Positions 23,939 through 34,509 of a stretch of 64,000 bases of DNA are shown here, one piece after another. A model generated the notes under the pieces. That model ran no database searches. It had not been told where the DNA came from and was given only the letters and a program-made list of their open reading frames with translations. Location: NCBI GenBank assembly GCA_900095095.1, contig FMBT01000338.1, forward strand, positions 1 through 64,000. Direction: 5' to 3'. Position numbers and translations under genes: made by a program. The first letter of the stretch is position 1; each line of letters opens with the position of its first letter. Source of the stretch: Fragilariopsis cylindrus CCMP1102 (Eukaryota; Bacillariophyta; Bacillariophyceae; Bacillariales; Bacillariaceae).

Positions 23939-24965
23939 AATTTTACTAGTAATTGTTAGTCTGCTATATAATAACAACTTTAGCATCAAGTATATACACC
24001 TAAAAATGCATTTTTTTTGGAAAAACAAACCAACAAAATTACAATTGATCTATTGGATGGAGAACTGTTACATTCCTTAGTCTCCTAAGCCTACTGGTAT
24101 CTCAAAATACAGGCTCACACACAGCATAGCACACATCAAATAACACCCCAAAATGGCCCATTTGAAGTATTTTGTGGACATACAGTACACTCAAAAGGGT
24201 GAATTATCACGAAATATGTGCATGGGGTGCCCCATATATACCAAAGAGAACTAACTCTTGGTGCTTTGTGTTGATTGTCCAGTCTAGGTGTGCGCAAAAG
24301 TGGAAAAACCTGTTTTGGGGCCTAAATGGCCCATTTTTTGGTTAATGCGGCCCTACAACTTCATAACCTCCATAGAAACCTAAGCATTATGTTCCCCTTG
24401 TAGGTATAGATATAATAGATGCTAGTACACCCGATCCATCTGGTGTTGTCTTCTGCAACCCTTTCAACTGAGATATTTTGTGTTCATTTCTGATCAAAAA
24501 TCTTGTTATTTTTGTGCGTGCAACAACAGCGATTCGGATTTCATTCCATAACCACAGAAACAGAAAAGTTGTAGGAGGCAAACACAATGTTCTACTACAC
24601 TATGTGGAATTTAGTGCACCTGACCCATCTGGTGTTGTCCTCTGCAACCCTTTAAAATGAGATATTTTGTGTTCATTTCTGATCAAAAATCATCTTGTTG
24701 TTTTTGTGCCTTCCACAACAGTGAAATGAATTTCATTCTGCAATCACAGGGACAGGAAAGTTGTAGGAGGCAAACACTAAGTCCTATTACTCTTTGTTGA
24801 TATTAGTGCATCCGACCCACCTGGTGTTGTCCTCTGCATCCCCTTCATATAAGTTTTTTTTGTTGTTCATTCCTGATCAAAATCTTGCACAACAGTGAAA
24901 TGAATTTCAAACATATCTGCTGGTTGGTGTCTGCTGCATTGAAACACCAATTGTCAACACCAATC
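23939..24965 (+). mobile_element. Repeat block A: putative non-autonomous TIR element, left-end copy
   Basis: Three parts in order. (1) 23940-24134 is an inverted copy of 56285-56477 in block B, with long stretches near-identical (for example AGTATATACACCTAAAAA here, its complement there). (2) 24150-24415 resembles 54578-54855 in the same orientation (shared phrases TTTTGGGGCCTAAATG and ATACACCAAAG/ATATACCAAAG). (3) 24430-24965 is a tandem array of about 190-bp units. Sequence outside 23939 shows no similarity to block B, so this looks like an element end. No transposase frame is visible and no matching right end follows, so the copy is incomplete or non-autonomous. Confidence 0.6.
24430..24965 (+). 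repeat. Tandem array of about 190-bp units in block A
   Basis: Units begin near 24433, 24622 and 24814 at the shared phrase CATCTGGTGTTGTCCTCTGC (CACCTGG in the third). Each carries TTCATTTCTGATCAAAAATC and, in the first two, GTAGGAGGCAAACAC. The third unit is truncated. Related units occur at 55700-56270. Confidence 0.8.
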
Positions 24966-26715
24966 AACCATCTCCATACTACTTTTTTTAAGATAAATAA
25001 TTAATACAGTTTGTATTTGTTACAGTTATTTCTATATATTAAAATAAGAAATAAACACACCATCCCACACTACACAGTAAGATTATAGTCCAAAACACAG
25101 CTCTTCGTTATCTTTATTTACACATACCACCAGGTTAAGTTTAGCACAGAATTGATTCACTGTCCTCACTAGGACATATTACTTGTGAATGGAAAGCATC
25201 ATCATCCCAACCCACCATTATTTTGGATGTAATTGCAGTTTACCCCTGTTCTCAAAAATATCTCATAACAAAGCAATCAAGGACCATAATTAAAATAGTC
25301 ACTGTTGGTTGGAAAAAAATGATCCCACACCAATTTTGACACAAACATCCACACAAATGCTCATAAAATAAATTAACCCACCTAAAGCCCCCATTAAATA
25401 GGGCCTCCTGTTCACATGTTAACCTCGTGCAAAATAAATTTTAGCTCATTTTAGCTGGCCCTTGGCGAAGAAAGTAAACCCCTGTTCACCAATGTTGTCT
25501 GGCAGACATATAAAGACTAAACATATAATGGGTTACATAACTTTTTTCTGGAAAAAGAAAAAGATCATGACGTGGGCAAATGTTTTACCAAGTGAGTAAA
25601 GGCAAGATAGGTGGCCCTGTGCCGTGGTTGGATACGAAGGTTATCATTTGTTTTGCATTATTTCATTGATGCATGCATGCCTCTCTAAATCTAGGGCGCA
25701 AAGATGATGGTGTTTGAGGAGAATAGAAACTACCTACAGTATCAACACATAGAACTTCTGTACCACCATATCAACCACAGAATTCTTGGCAACATTAGGG
25801 TAATGTCATGTAGTTTGTATCTGTGGCTTTTGATTTATTTATATGAGGCTATAGCTGTATACATTAGATATTCAATTATGTGTGTGTGTGTGTGTGTATC
25901 TGTGTAAATTCTGATATATTATATGGGGTTGCAAAGAAACCACCACCACCACCACCACCACCCTGAATTGCTACTTGAGGATTCTGGGGGTGCTACTAAA
26001 ACATCATAATATGTGTATGCCTTTACATGATGTACCACCACCATCATGTCTGTCATTCATTATTTGTTACTAAGCCATTTTCAACATCTGCTGCAACTAA
26101 TAACTATAGTGGTTTAATGTGAGTTTATTTACTAGCAGCAGGAGGGTGCACCACTTGCAAACAGAAGTGCACATAACATAATACAAAGGTTATACAGGTA
26201 TTTGATGATCTAATGGAAGCATGGAGCGAAGGTTGACACTATGAATGCTAGAAGATAATAGTGATAGTTGCAACGAAGTGTATACTAGAATAGGCAGAGC
26301 ATCAATCTTTATGCATCAACAATGGAGACACAAACCCCTCCTGCTCTATGTCAGTATTTCTATCAATAGTTTTATAGACCAGCAGGAAGGAGGAGTGCAG
26401 AATATTGATATGTAAAAATTTTAACAACTGTGTGTAAATGATGGTCATGCTGCATCTCACATTGGTTCTGGTCGTGTCAACAATACCAGAACAACAAAAA
26501 GTAGTGTTTCTAAAGTTTTCATCTGAACATGATTGTGAAGCAGAGGTTTGCTGCATTAGCTACCTTGTTTTTTGGAGCAGAGTATGATGATCAAGACAAC
26601 AACAATAACAATAACAATAACAACAACAGCAACAGCAACAACACAACACAACAACAATAATATAATCAATTTTGATGATCTGAAATGAACCCACTTTGTA
26701 TCATGTATAACACCC

Positions 26716-26746
<31 letters not shown>

Positions 26747-27543
26747 ACACACACACACATAAAGCAACCATCCATTCTGTATGAGTAGTAGAACTTTTGT
26801 TCCAAGGGTAAATCAATATTCCATTGCACATTGCAGCATCACATGCATATATTATATACATGCATACTGTACATCATCATCTATCATCCTCAATCTTTCT
26901 GTTATTTTCAAGGGACAGACAAACAGACCGAAGCGAAAATACAGAAGCACACAATAATTCTCAACGCATCAAATTTGATTAGTTCGATTTACTTTTATCT
27001 TACTTCGCAGTTTTTCACACTCCTACTTACTTTTATGTGTTTTTTCTTTTTGTACAACTCCGCAAATGAACCTTTACATTTAAGCATTTAAGAGGCAGTT
27101 TTATGCAGTTAGCTACAGTATGAGAGTCTTTCGTTGCTTCCGTAACTGTAACAGCTTTGGAGTCGTGTAGTCAACACACAGACAAGCAAGCAATGCAAAC
27201 AAAGGAATTTTCCACGAAAAACAAATAAAAAACAAACGCAGCAACCAAGAATCGACAAAACCGTCTCTCTCTCTCTCTCTCTCTACTTAGCAAATAGCGT
27301 ACAGTGGCACTAGTAGTATTGTGTCTGAACCGAATAGTCTAGTACAGTAGCTGCTTCATTGGATTCTAATCGAGTGGGACCTAAAATATACCGTATCATC
27401 TACTGCATCTGACAATCTTACTTCCTTTCATTTTAATACGGAAGAACAATACAACACAACACAACAAGCACTGCTGGAACCTGAATAATAAAAAGACATA
27501 AAGAAAAGGAAGCAGAGAAGAATCTAAAAACCAAAGTCGAAAT
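24966..27543. other. Long gene-free stretch after block A
   Basis: No credible coding exon on either strand; frames are short and interrupted by simple repeats. It contains (TG)n at about 25878-25900, (CAC)n at 25940-25963, CAA/TAA-rich sequence at 26590-26660, the C20-(CA)n tract at 26713-26759 and (CT)n at 27265-27284. The last 250 bp is presumably the 5' region of the armadillo-type gene. Part of it may be old repeat sequence I cannot classify. Confidence 0.45.
26713..26759. repeat. C20 homopolymer joined to (CA)n
   Basis: Twenty consecutive C bases are followed directly by about 13 CA dinucleotides. The antisense frame across it gives only Gly and Cys-Val runs. Confidence 0.95.
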
Positions 27544-30500
27544 ATGAAACTTTTCAAAAGCAAATCGTCGTCGTCGACGAAGAACATCAATAATAGTAGT
27601 AGTAGTAGTAGCGAAGATACTGATAAGCCATCATCATCAGCAGTATTAGGTCATAATAACAACAAGAAGAAGACCCGATCTTCACTATTTAGTAGTTTTA
27701 GCAGCAAAAAGAATTTCAACAAGAAGACTATTGTTAGTAATGCTAATGTTGCAGAATCATCATCAACGTCTCGAAAGTCTTCCATTCTTGCGACGGCTTC
27801 CACAACGACAGTGACCTCTTCTTCTTCATTATATTCTTCTCGTATCTCTTCTTCTGCTGCTCCTTCCGCAATAAGAAGAAATCCATTCGACAACAACGAT
27901 GGTAATAATGGCGACGATGATGACACCTACACGACGGCAACTCCTGGGAGTACTAGTAGTAGTCACGGCGGCGGTGGCGGCGTAGATCCATTTCAACACT
28001 TTGAAAATGCTCTCGGAGGTGAAGGTGAAGGTGTTGATGATGAGAATGATCCACGCAATAATCCATTCGAGGAAGGAGGAAAATCATCGGACGTCGACGA
28101 CGACGATGCTGATGATGCCGTCGACGACTCATCATCATCATTATCATCATCGATGAAAACCTTACAGGGTATAATGAACTATTTAAAGGAAAAGGAACTC
28201 AAGGAATGGGCTGCTGAAGTTGAAGCTGCTGAAGCTATCAAAGAAAAAGATGGTTCCAATGATGATGATCTCAATGTCGATGTCGATCTTGATCTTGATC
28301 TTTTATTGCGTCGTACAGTGGATTGTATGGATATTGAATCACATGATATTGAGATACAAAGAGATGGTGCACGGATTATTTATTTATTATATCAACTCAA
28401 AAATAGGAACAAACAGATCGATCATCAACGCCGAATAGCGAATGCTTTGAGTCGTAATACTAAAAACTGGTACGTTGCTACTGCTGATGACAACGATGAC
28501 ATCGTCCAACAACAACAAGCAGATGCAGACGATATTGATTCTGATGACGAGGAATTATTAACGGATGTTGTTGAAGCGATCTTACATGCAATGGAAGATT
28601 ACCCGGATGATGAAATACTACAAGAAGATTCATGTTTAGCATTAGAGGCATTCACAACAACAACAATGGTCAACAACAACAACAATGCAATTAATGTCAA
28701 TCGTATTCTGGAAGAAATTTTAGTGGCAATGGAAGGATTTGCTGATAATCCTATTGTTGTTTCATCATCTTTGGGTTTATTGTGTAATCTTTCTACAACC
28801 ACTACTAGTAGTAGTAGCAAAGGAGGAGGAGGAGTACCAGGAGGAGTAACATCAAATCCAAAATTAGCAAAGTATGCGTTATCGTCAATTCTTCAGGGAA
28901 TGAAAGAACATAGAGATGATGTCGAATTGTACACAAAGGGATGTAAAGCAATGTCGAATTTTACTCAAAATAATCATACTGCACAACTTATCCTTACTTG
29001 TAAAGAACCATTAGGATTACGTATTATATCGGAAGGATTAAAATGTCATCGTCCTGGAAATGATGATGATATCGTCATCGATGATGAAATCATGTTACAA
29101 CGTTTAAAGATGAGATCATCGGCCACACAGGTAGTAAAGAATTTATCGACACATCCTTCTCTAGAAGTGAAAGGTAAAATTGCATTAGGTGGTGGTGCAG
29201 CACAGCTCATTGATCGTCTCTTAGAAAACTTAAAAGAAACTGGGAAAGATTTAATTCAGAACAATTACAATGTTGCAGTAATGGCGACGACGAATGATGA
29301 TGATGACGAAGACGACGATGAAGTTCGTATCTCAATAACAATCATGGAGGATACATTACAAACAATAGGAAATCTTGCTACTATTGACACAATTGTTACA
29401 AAAGATGATGATCCACGATATCGTAATAATCATCATAGTCCTACTTCTTATAATAACAATAATAATAATTCATCCGCTGCGGATGACATTCAAAAACAAT
29501 TAACAAAGGCTGTCAAGCCGGTCTTAAATGTTATTCGACAGCATCCAAATCGACGTACAATTCAATATTATGGTTTACAAACAATTCAACGATTAACAAT
29601 AAGTCATGCCAATTCAATTGCTAATTATCATGGTGGTATATCAACATTATTGAATGCCTTATCATTATCATCCTCAGAATCGGCGGCGGCTGGTACTAGT
29701 ACCGCTTCTTCTTCATCCACTGATACCGATACAGACCTAATAACAGATGATATGATCTATGAACGTGTACTTGGTTGTTTATGTGGATTGTTATCACCAT
29801 CCTCCAATGCGGATGGATTAGATTTAGTTGCATCATTCCATAATGAGGATGGATTGTCAACAATTTTTCGTTGTGTACGACAATATCAATCTCAACGCTT
29901 GTTGTTAGAAAATGCATTTGAATTATTATTCTATTTATCTTGTCGTGTACGTGTGGTATTGACAAGTATTGTTGGCATGTCATCAACCATTCAAAATGGT
30001 GTTGGTGCACGTGCTGCACGATCAATTGAAACTCAATTTATACAGGAAGAAAATGTTTTTGTTTTATTGGGTACTATTAACCAGTATATTGAACATGAAA
30101 ATGCAAGTGAATTAATATGCCAACGTGGACTTGGTATACTTGTTAACATACATGCATTTAGTATGCAGCAAAAGCAGCAAGAACAGCAACAGGATGTATT
30201 TGCATCTGATGGTGGGATAAAATTAGTATTACATGTAATGAGACGACATGGATTAGCTGTTGCGATACAGGAATATGGTGTTGGTTTATTGGCATCAATT
30301 TTAAAAGAAACAATGATGACGATGCCGACTACTATTTCTGATGTGTTGTCATCGTCGTCGATGGCGAACAAGAAGAAGAATGCAAATATTGCTGTTTCTA
30401 ATGAATTTATTAATGAAGAAGGGATTAGTACAGTATTAGCAGCAATGATGATCCATCCTGATCATGGCGCGATACAAGTACATGGATGTGATGTATTGAT

Positions 30501-30756
30501 TTACTTACTGAAAGTTAATAATGGCAATAATAAATACAAACAATTTATTTTAGATGAAACAAATGCTGTAAGGGTCATTAATGATGCAAGATCGTACCAC
30601 AAGACAAACAAAGGTGTACAAAGTCGTGCTTCAGTATTATTGAAGACATTATTGTCATCCTCATCTTCACCATCGATATCGACTGCTGCAACGACTGCTA
30701 CGTCTATACTATCATCACATGCACATCAAGCAGCAGCATCATTGTTTGCTTCATAG
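27544..30756 (+). CDS. Armadillo/HEAT-like repeat protein
   Basis: One exon, 1070 residues from the ATG at 27544. The first 200 or so residues are Ser/Asn/Asp-rich and probably disordered. The rest is alpha-helical repeats of armadillo type, for example LEEILVAMEGFADNPIVVSS then LGLLCNLS, and VLNVIRQHPNRRTIQYYGLQ with a following helix; the repeat plan 'V..AM..HP....VQ..GC..L..L' recurs to the end (VLAAMMIHPDHGAIQVHGCD). Acidic or Asn runs separate repeats. Such proteins are scaffolds. No signal peptide or membrane segment was seen, so it is probably cytosolic or nuclear. Its partner and role cannot be told from sequence; armadillo versus HEAT is not certain. Confidence 0.75.
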   Translation: MKLFKSKSSSSTKNINNSSSSSSEDTDKPSSSAVLGHNNNKKKTRSSLFSSFSSKKNFNKKTIVSNANVAESSSTSRKSSILATASTTTVTSSSSLYSSRISSSAAPSAIRRNPFDNNDGNNGDDDDTYTTATPGSTSSSHGGGGGVDPFQHFENALGGEGEGVDDENDPRNNPFEEGGKSSDVDDDDADDAVDDSSSSLSSSMKTLQGIMNYLKEKELKEWAAEVEAAEAIKEKDGSNDDDLNVDVDLDLDLLLRRTVDCMDIESHDIEIQRDGARIIYLLYQLKNRNKQIDHQRRIANALSRNTKNWYVATADDNDDIVQQQQADADDIDSDDEELLTDVVEAILHAMEDYPDDEILQEDSCLALEAFTTTTMVNNNNNAINVNRILEEILVAMEGFADNPIVVSSSLGLLCNLSTTTTSSSSKGGGGVPGGVTSNPKLAKYALSSILQGMKEHRDDVELYTKGCKAMSNFTQNNHTAQLILTCKEPLGLRIISEGLKCHRPGNDDDIVIDDEIMLQRLKMRSSATQVVKNLSTHPSLEVKGKIALGGGAAQLIDRLLENLKETGKDLIQNNYNVAVMATTNDDDDEDDDEVRISITIMEDTLQTIGNLATIDTIVTKDDDPRYRNNHHSPTSYNNNNNNSSAADDIQKQLTKAVKPVLNVIRQHPNRRTIQYYGLQTIQRLTISHANSIANYHGGISTLLNALSLSSSESAAAGTSTASSSSTDTDTDLITDDMIYERVLGCLCGLLSPSSNADGLDLVASFHNEDGLSTIFRCVRQYQSQRLLLENAFELLFYLSCRVRVVLTSIVGMSSTIQNGVGARAARSIETQFIQEENVFVLLGTINQYIEHENASELICQRGLGILVNIHAFSMQQKQQEQQQDVFASDGGIKLVLHVMRRHGLAVAIQEYGVGLLASILKETMMTMPTTISDVLSSSSMANKKKNANIAVSNEFINEEGISTVLAAMMIHPDHGAIQVHGCDVLIYLLKVNNGNNKYKQFILDETNAVRVINDARSYHKTNKGVQSRASVLLKTLLSSSSSPSISTAATTATSILSSHAHQAAASLFAS

Positions 30757-31091
30757 AAAGATTATATACATACAAATAAATAGAGATAATCACGCACACT
30801 CACAGTCACAAAATAAGATAAGATAAAATAAGACAATATAATATAATATAATATAACACATTCCTTTTACCAGTATTTATATTTGATTTTACTGATTTAA
30901 AATCATCTAGATCGTTTAACATTGTTTTCGTGTACGTACTACACTCTGGAGCTAGCTTTTGCATTAAAATGAATGGACTAGTATATACATGCTGTGTCCA
31001 TTTTTGTGTGTGTCTGCATCGGTCTACTGTATATAATTAATTAATTCTTAAGAATTCAATCGATGAATAGTCACCATATAAAAATACTGAT
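30757..31091. other. Short spacer between convergent genes
   Basis: 3' flanks of the armadillo-type gene (+) and the NTF2-like gene (-). (ATAAG/ATATA)n at about 30815-30855. Nothing else is seen. Confidence 0.5.
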
Positions 31092-31931
31092 TTAACGACC
31101 GACATACACCGGGGAGGCCATATGATTCATCATTTTCCACGTCCCGTGTTCCCGTCGGTAAATATTAATCCCTTCGAGTTGCCGTCCATTTTGGGTTTCT
31201 TCAATACACGTCGATATCGCGGTTGTACCACAAATGTCGACTTTCACCCGGATCGGGGTGATTTGTTGCAATTGATCTTGACCATCTCCTTTCGGATTGT
31301 GTTCGTGTTGTTGTACACGATGATGCGAAGCAGCAAACATTTGCTTCCACGACGCCAAGACCTTGCGTCCCTGTAAACTTGACATTCCCGGATGGGTACA
31401 CGAACACATATCATTATTCTCGTCGCTCCAAATGCTGACCATGGCATCGTAATTCGCCGTCGAAAAGGCATCGTAAAATTCTTGCTGTACTTTTCGGACA
31501 CCAAATTCGGCCGAAGTTTTCGTATTCTCGATGAGTTCTTGTAATTCTTTAACTTTAATCACGGCGGAATTGTCATTGTCTACATTATTAAATTCGTCTT
31601 CATTACAGTTAGCATAATCGATCCCTAATTTTCGTAATCTTTCTTGTTGTTCTTTCTGTTCCGACAGCACCGTCACTAATCCTGCTTCTAGGAGTGGTAA
31701 TAGAACAACTTTATCATCGGCAACTTCGTAACCTTGTTGTTCTTCCTGATGCGAAGCTCTACAACAGGGGGTTTTGCGCCCAGCATACTTCCTTGTTGTC
31801 GTCGTCTTTGCCGTCGTACTCGTACTCGTGAACGCCACAGTCATCATTGTTGATGATGGCGACAATGGGAAGAAACAAAAGACGATGAGAAGATTGAAAA
31901 TGAAGGCCATAGTTGTCGTGGTCGTCATCAT
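31092..31931 (-). CDS. Plastid-targeted SnoaL/NTF2-like protein
   Basis: 279 residues; the ATG is the complement of 31929-31931 (a second Met follows at once). The N terminus is a hydrophobic signal peptide (MAFIFNLLIVFCFFPLS core) ending near TVAFTSTS, an A-F motif of secondary plastids, then a Thr/Lys/Arg-rich transit part. Residues about 150-279 form an NTF2-like alpha+beta domain of the SnoaL/DUF4440 kind: VQQEFYDAFSTANYDAMVSI W, CTHPGMSSLQGRKVLASWKQ, VDICGTTAISTCIEE, INIYRREHGTWKMMNHMAS. The 'W..........HPG...L.G...V..SW' pattern is common in small plant and algal proteins of unknown activity. A helix before the domain may be coiled coil. Domain and plastid calls are fairly secure; biochemical function is not. 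Confidence 0.75.
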   Translation of the reverse strand: MMTTTTTMAFIFNLLIVFCFFPLSPSSTMMTVAFTSTSTTAKTTTTRKYAGRKTPCCRASHQEEQQGYEVADDKVVLLPLLEAGLVTVLSEQKEQQERLRKLGIDYANCNEDEFNNVDNDNSAVIKVKELQELIENTKTSAEFGVRKVQQEFYDAFSTANYDAMVSIWSDENNDMCSCTHPGMSSLQGRKVLASWKQMFAASHHRVQQHEHNPKGDGQDQLQQITPIRVKVDICGTTAISTCIEETQNGRQLEGINIYRREHGTWKMMNHMASPVYVGR

Positions 31932-32564
31932 TGTTGTGATATTTTTGGCCTGTTGTTGTTTTGTTGTTACTATAAATCAATCAACGCGTTGCTTGCTTGC
32001 TTTGATGCTTGTTGTTTGATGATGTGAAAATAAGAAGTAAGGTTAATAAAGAACAATTGATGTGTCAAGCAAGGAAAAGATGGGTTGTTCGGAAGTTAGT
32101 TCTGATGTATTCTGCTTGCGTGATGCAAGCGCTAAAGACATCTTTGTTATTTCTTGACACCTCATTCTTCCCGAAAGCTGATAAAAGTTGAAGGCAAATC
32201 TTTTTCGTTCGAAAAACACTTAAGTCGCGCGTGTTTCAATGTTTTTCCACGATTAATTTTTTTGATCGGTTGCTCCAGTACGGTTCGCAGTTCGGCTATT
32301 GTATATGGCGCGCACCATGACGCTTGTGCTTCAGTCGACGACGTCGCCAATAATTACCTAAAATCTCCATAATTTATATAGGGTATCCATAATTTACTCG
32401 TACAGTACTTAACAAAACGTCTTTTTACATACATGTCATGTACAGTCTACTACTAGGGCTTGAGATCTATTCGTATTCTTCTGACACTCGTTGTTTAAAA
32501 CTTGGTTCGTTTTTTAAACGTACAATATATGTTTATTTCCGATCCCATCGCATTAATCGTCGTG
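31932..32564. other. Intergenic
   Basis: Upstream region of the NTF2-like gene. No coding exon is supported; the short frames here lack homology I recognise and overlap on opposite strands. Confidence 0.5.
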
Positions 32565-32886
32565 ACTTTTCAGATTGCGTTAAATGCAAGAAGTACTAGC
32601 AGTTACCAGCCTAATTTAGGACGCTTTTGTTAATGTAATAATAATTTTTAATTTTTCCGAACCGCCGCCCATAATATAGACAGTTTATTGAATTTTGTAG
32701 GGCGATGAAAAGGGAATATACACATAAAGTACTTTTCAGATTGCGTGAAATGCATGAAGTGTTAGCAGTATTGGCCTAATTTAGGACGCTTTTGTTAATG
32801 TGATAATAATTTTTGAGTTTTTCCGAACCGCCGCCATCGCTCAAATAGACAGTTAAATGAATTTTGTAGGGCGATGAAAAACATTT
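32565..32886. repeat. 166-bp tandem duplication
   Basis: Two head-to-tail copies, 32565-32730 and 32731-32886. Both start ACTTTTCAGATTGCGT and share CTAATTTAGGACGCTTTTGT, TTTTTCCGAACCGCCGCC and TTTTGTAGGGCGATGAAAA. The copies differ at scattered positions, so the duplication is not recent. It is non-coding. Confidence 0.9.
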
Positions 32887-33219
32887 AAGGTACTGAAAAA
32901 AAGAGCTGAATCTCATTCCCACTTTCTCAGTGTAACATTAATTGGGGATTCCTATCATTCGCTCTTGTCAAAACACCGAACAAGGTCATAATGATTGTTA
33001 CAGTGTTACATAATATACAGTACTTCTTTTGACGCCGATTTAGTTCATCCGTTCTTCTGTGTACTCATTTCTTTCACGTCGACCCCACCTTTTGATAATC
33101 TCGACTCGCCATAAAAAAATCTTTATACTGTTATCAATATACTGTATTTTTAAAATTATTCCTTTTTTGATCGCCACTCTCTAACAATAAAGCAACAATA
33201 AAGCAACACTAACCACAAA

Positions 33220-34158
33220 ATGAAATCTCCAGCTACTACAAACACTAGACCACCCACAACTATTGGCTGCTACGATAATACTATGGCACCTCCTTTTAGC
33301 TTGACGATGACGAATACAACTGCAACTATGCACGCTGGTGCTACCAAGAAAAGCCATAAGAAAAAGAAAAACAAAGGAAGATTTGTACTAGACAAAGAAG
33401 ATATTAGTGAGGGATCATTTTCTACTTTATCCACTCATGAATCAACACTTTCACTTTCATCACACACCTCCACATCCATCACATCATCGCCATCATCATC
33501 TAGAAAAGGATTATCATCATCATACAGATTATTATCTACAACAACCGTATTCAATCCGAATAAACTACCAAAAAGAAGTTCAATGAAGACATCCATTCCC
33601 TCCTCTCTACTACAACAACATCAAGAACCAAAACGAGTTATACAATTTGATGAAGAAGTATATGTACGTAAAATCCGACCCGTGAAATCACTTATTAAGA
33701 ATAGCACTAATAGTGAAGCTTTAGCAATATTATGGTTTCAAGAAAATGAATACGAATCAATTAAATACAAAACATTCAAATTAGTAAGCCGAGTAAATAA
33801 AGATACAGGAGTTGCTAGTGGAAAGAAATATTGTACAAGAGGACTTGAACGATTTTTATATCCAGAAGAAACTCAAGTTGAACGTACACAAGCATATGAT
33901 GCTGTACTATGTGAACAATTCTTACAGAAAGAAGAAAATGTCTTTAATGATCAGATTATAGCGGATGTATATAAACAAGCCACGAGACGTAGTCGAACCC
34001 AAGCATGTCGTATGGCATCGGATGATGCAACAACTGCTGAAAAGATCTTGGATACTAAATTCAAAAATGTGAAAAGTACTCCACCACCATCAGTCTTGGA
34101 GTGGAATAAAGTTCCACAACGGAGTCGTTTTAATCGACGAGAGACTATGTTCGTTTAA
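33220..34158 (+). CDS. Conserved diatom protein of unknown function ('RGLE' family)
   Basis: 312 residues from the ATG at 33220, single exon. The N-terminal 140 residues are Ser/Thr/Lys-rich. From about residue 145 it has the pattern I recognise from a large, uncharacterised diatom family: VIQFDEEVYVRKIRPVKSL, then LWFQENEYESIKYKTFKLV, YCTRGLERFLYPEE, an alpha-helical AVLCEQFLQKEE segment, and 'IADVYKQATRRSRTQACRMA' before the C-terminal helix. No catalytic motif, signal peptide or membrane segment is visible. The family call rests on memory of similar diatom sequences; no function is known to me. Confidence 0.7.
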   Translation: MKSPATTNTRPPTTIGCYDNTMAPPFSLTMTNTTATMHAGATKKSHKKKKNKGRFVLDKEDISEGSFSTLSTHESTLSLSSHTSTSITSSPSSSRKGLSSSYRLLSTTTVFNPNKLPKRSSMKTSIPSSLLQQHQEPKRVIQFDEEVYVRKIRPVKSLIKNSTNSEALAILWFQENEYESIKYKTFKLVSRVNKDTGVASGKKYCTRGLERFLYPEETQVERTQAYDAVLCEQFLQKEENVFNDQIIADVYKQATRRSRTQACRMASDDATTAEKILDTKFKNVKSTPPPSVLEWNKVPQRSRFNRRETMFV

Positions 34159-34509
34159 TCGACGATCGTCTATGTAAAATCCAGTCCAATCCAGTCCAAT
34201 CAAGAGGAATGCTATACATACGCAAATACATACATACATAACATCATAGAATATAAAAGAAATATAGAGCAGTAACTTATTAAAGTAAACACAATACGTT
34301 TCACTTACTCCTATTATTACTACAGTACTACTACTACTACTACTAGCACTACTCCAAGTAAACATCATTAGGTACTGGCGTATAGTAAAGCGTGTTAATT
34401 TTATAGTTTTAGTATGCTACCATGTTTTGATTGCTTTTACTGTATTTCACAACCCTTTTATTTATATATCTGACTTCTTATATCTTATCTTTAATTTGCT
34501 TACTATATT
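34159..34509. other. Spacer between convergent genes
   Basis: Likely 3' flanks. It contains a CAGTCCAATC direct repeat near 34180-34198 and a (CTA)n patch at about 34325-34345. Confidence 0.4.

Noticed and set aside
25704-25907. 67-codon frame ending in Cys-Val repeats
   Set aside because: It runs into a (TG)n microsatellite and shows no domain.
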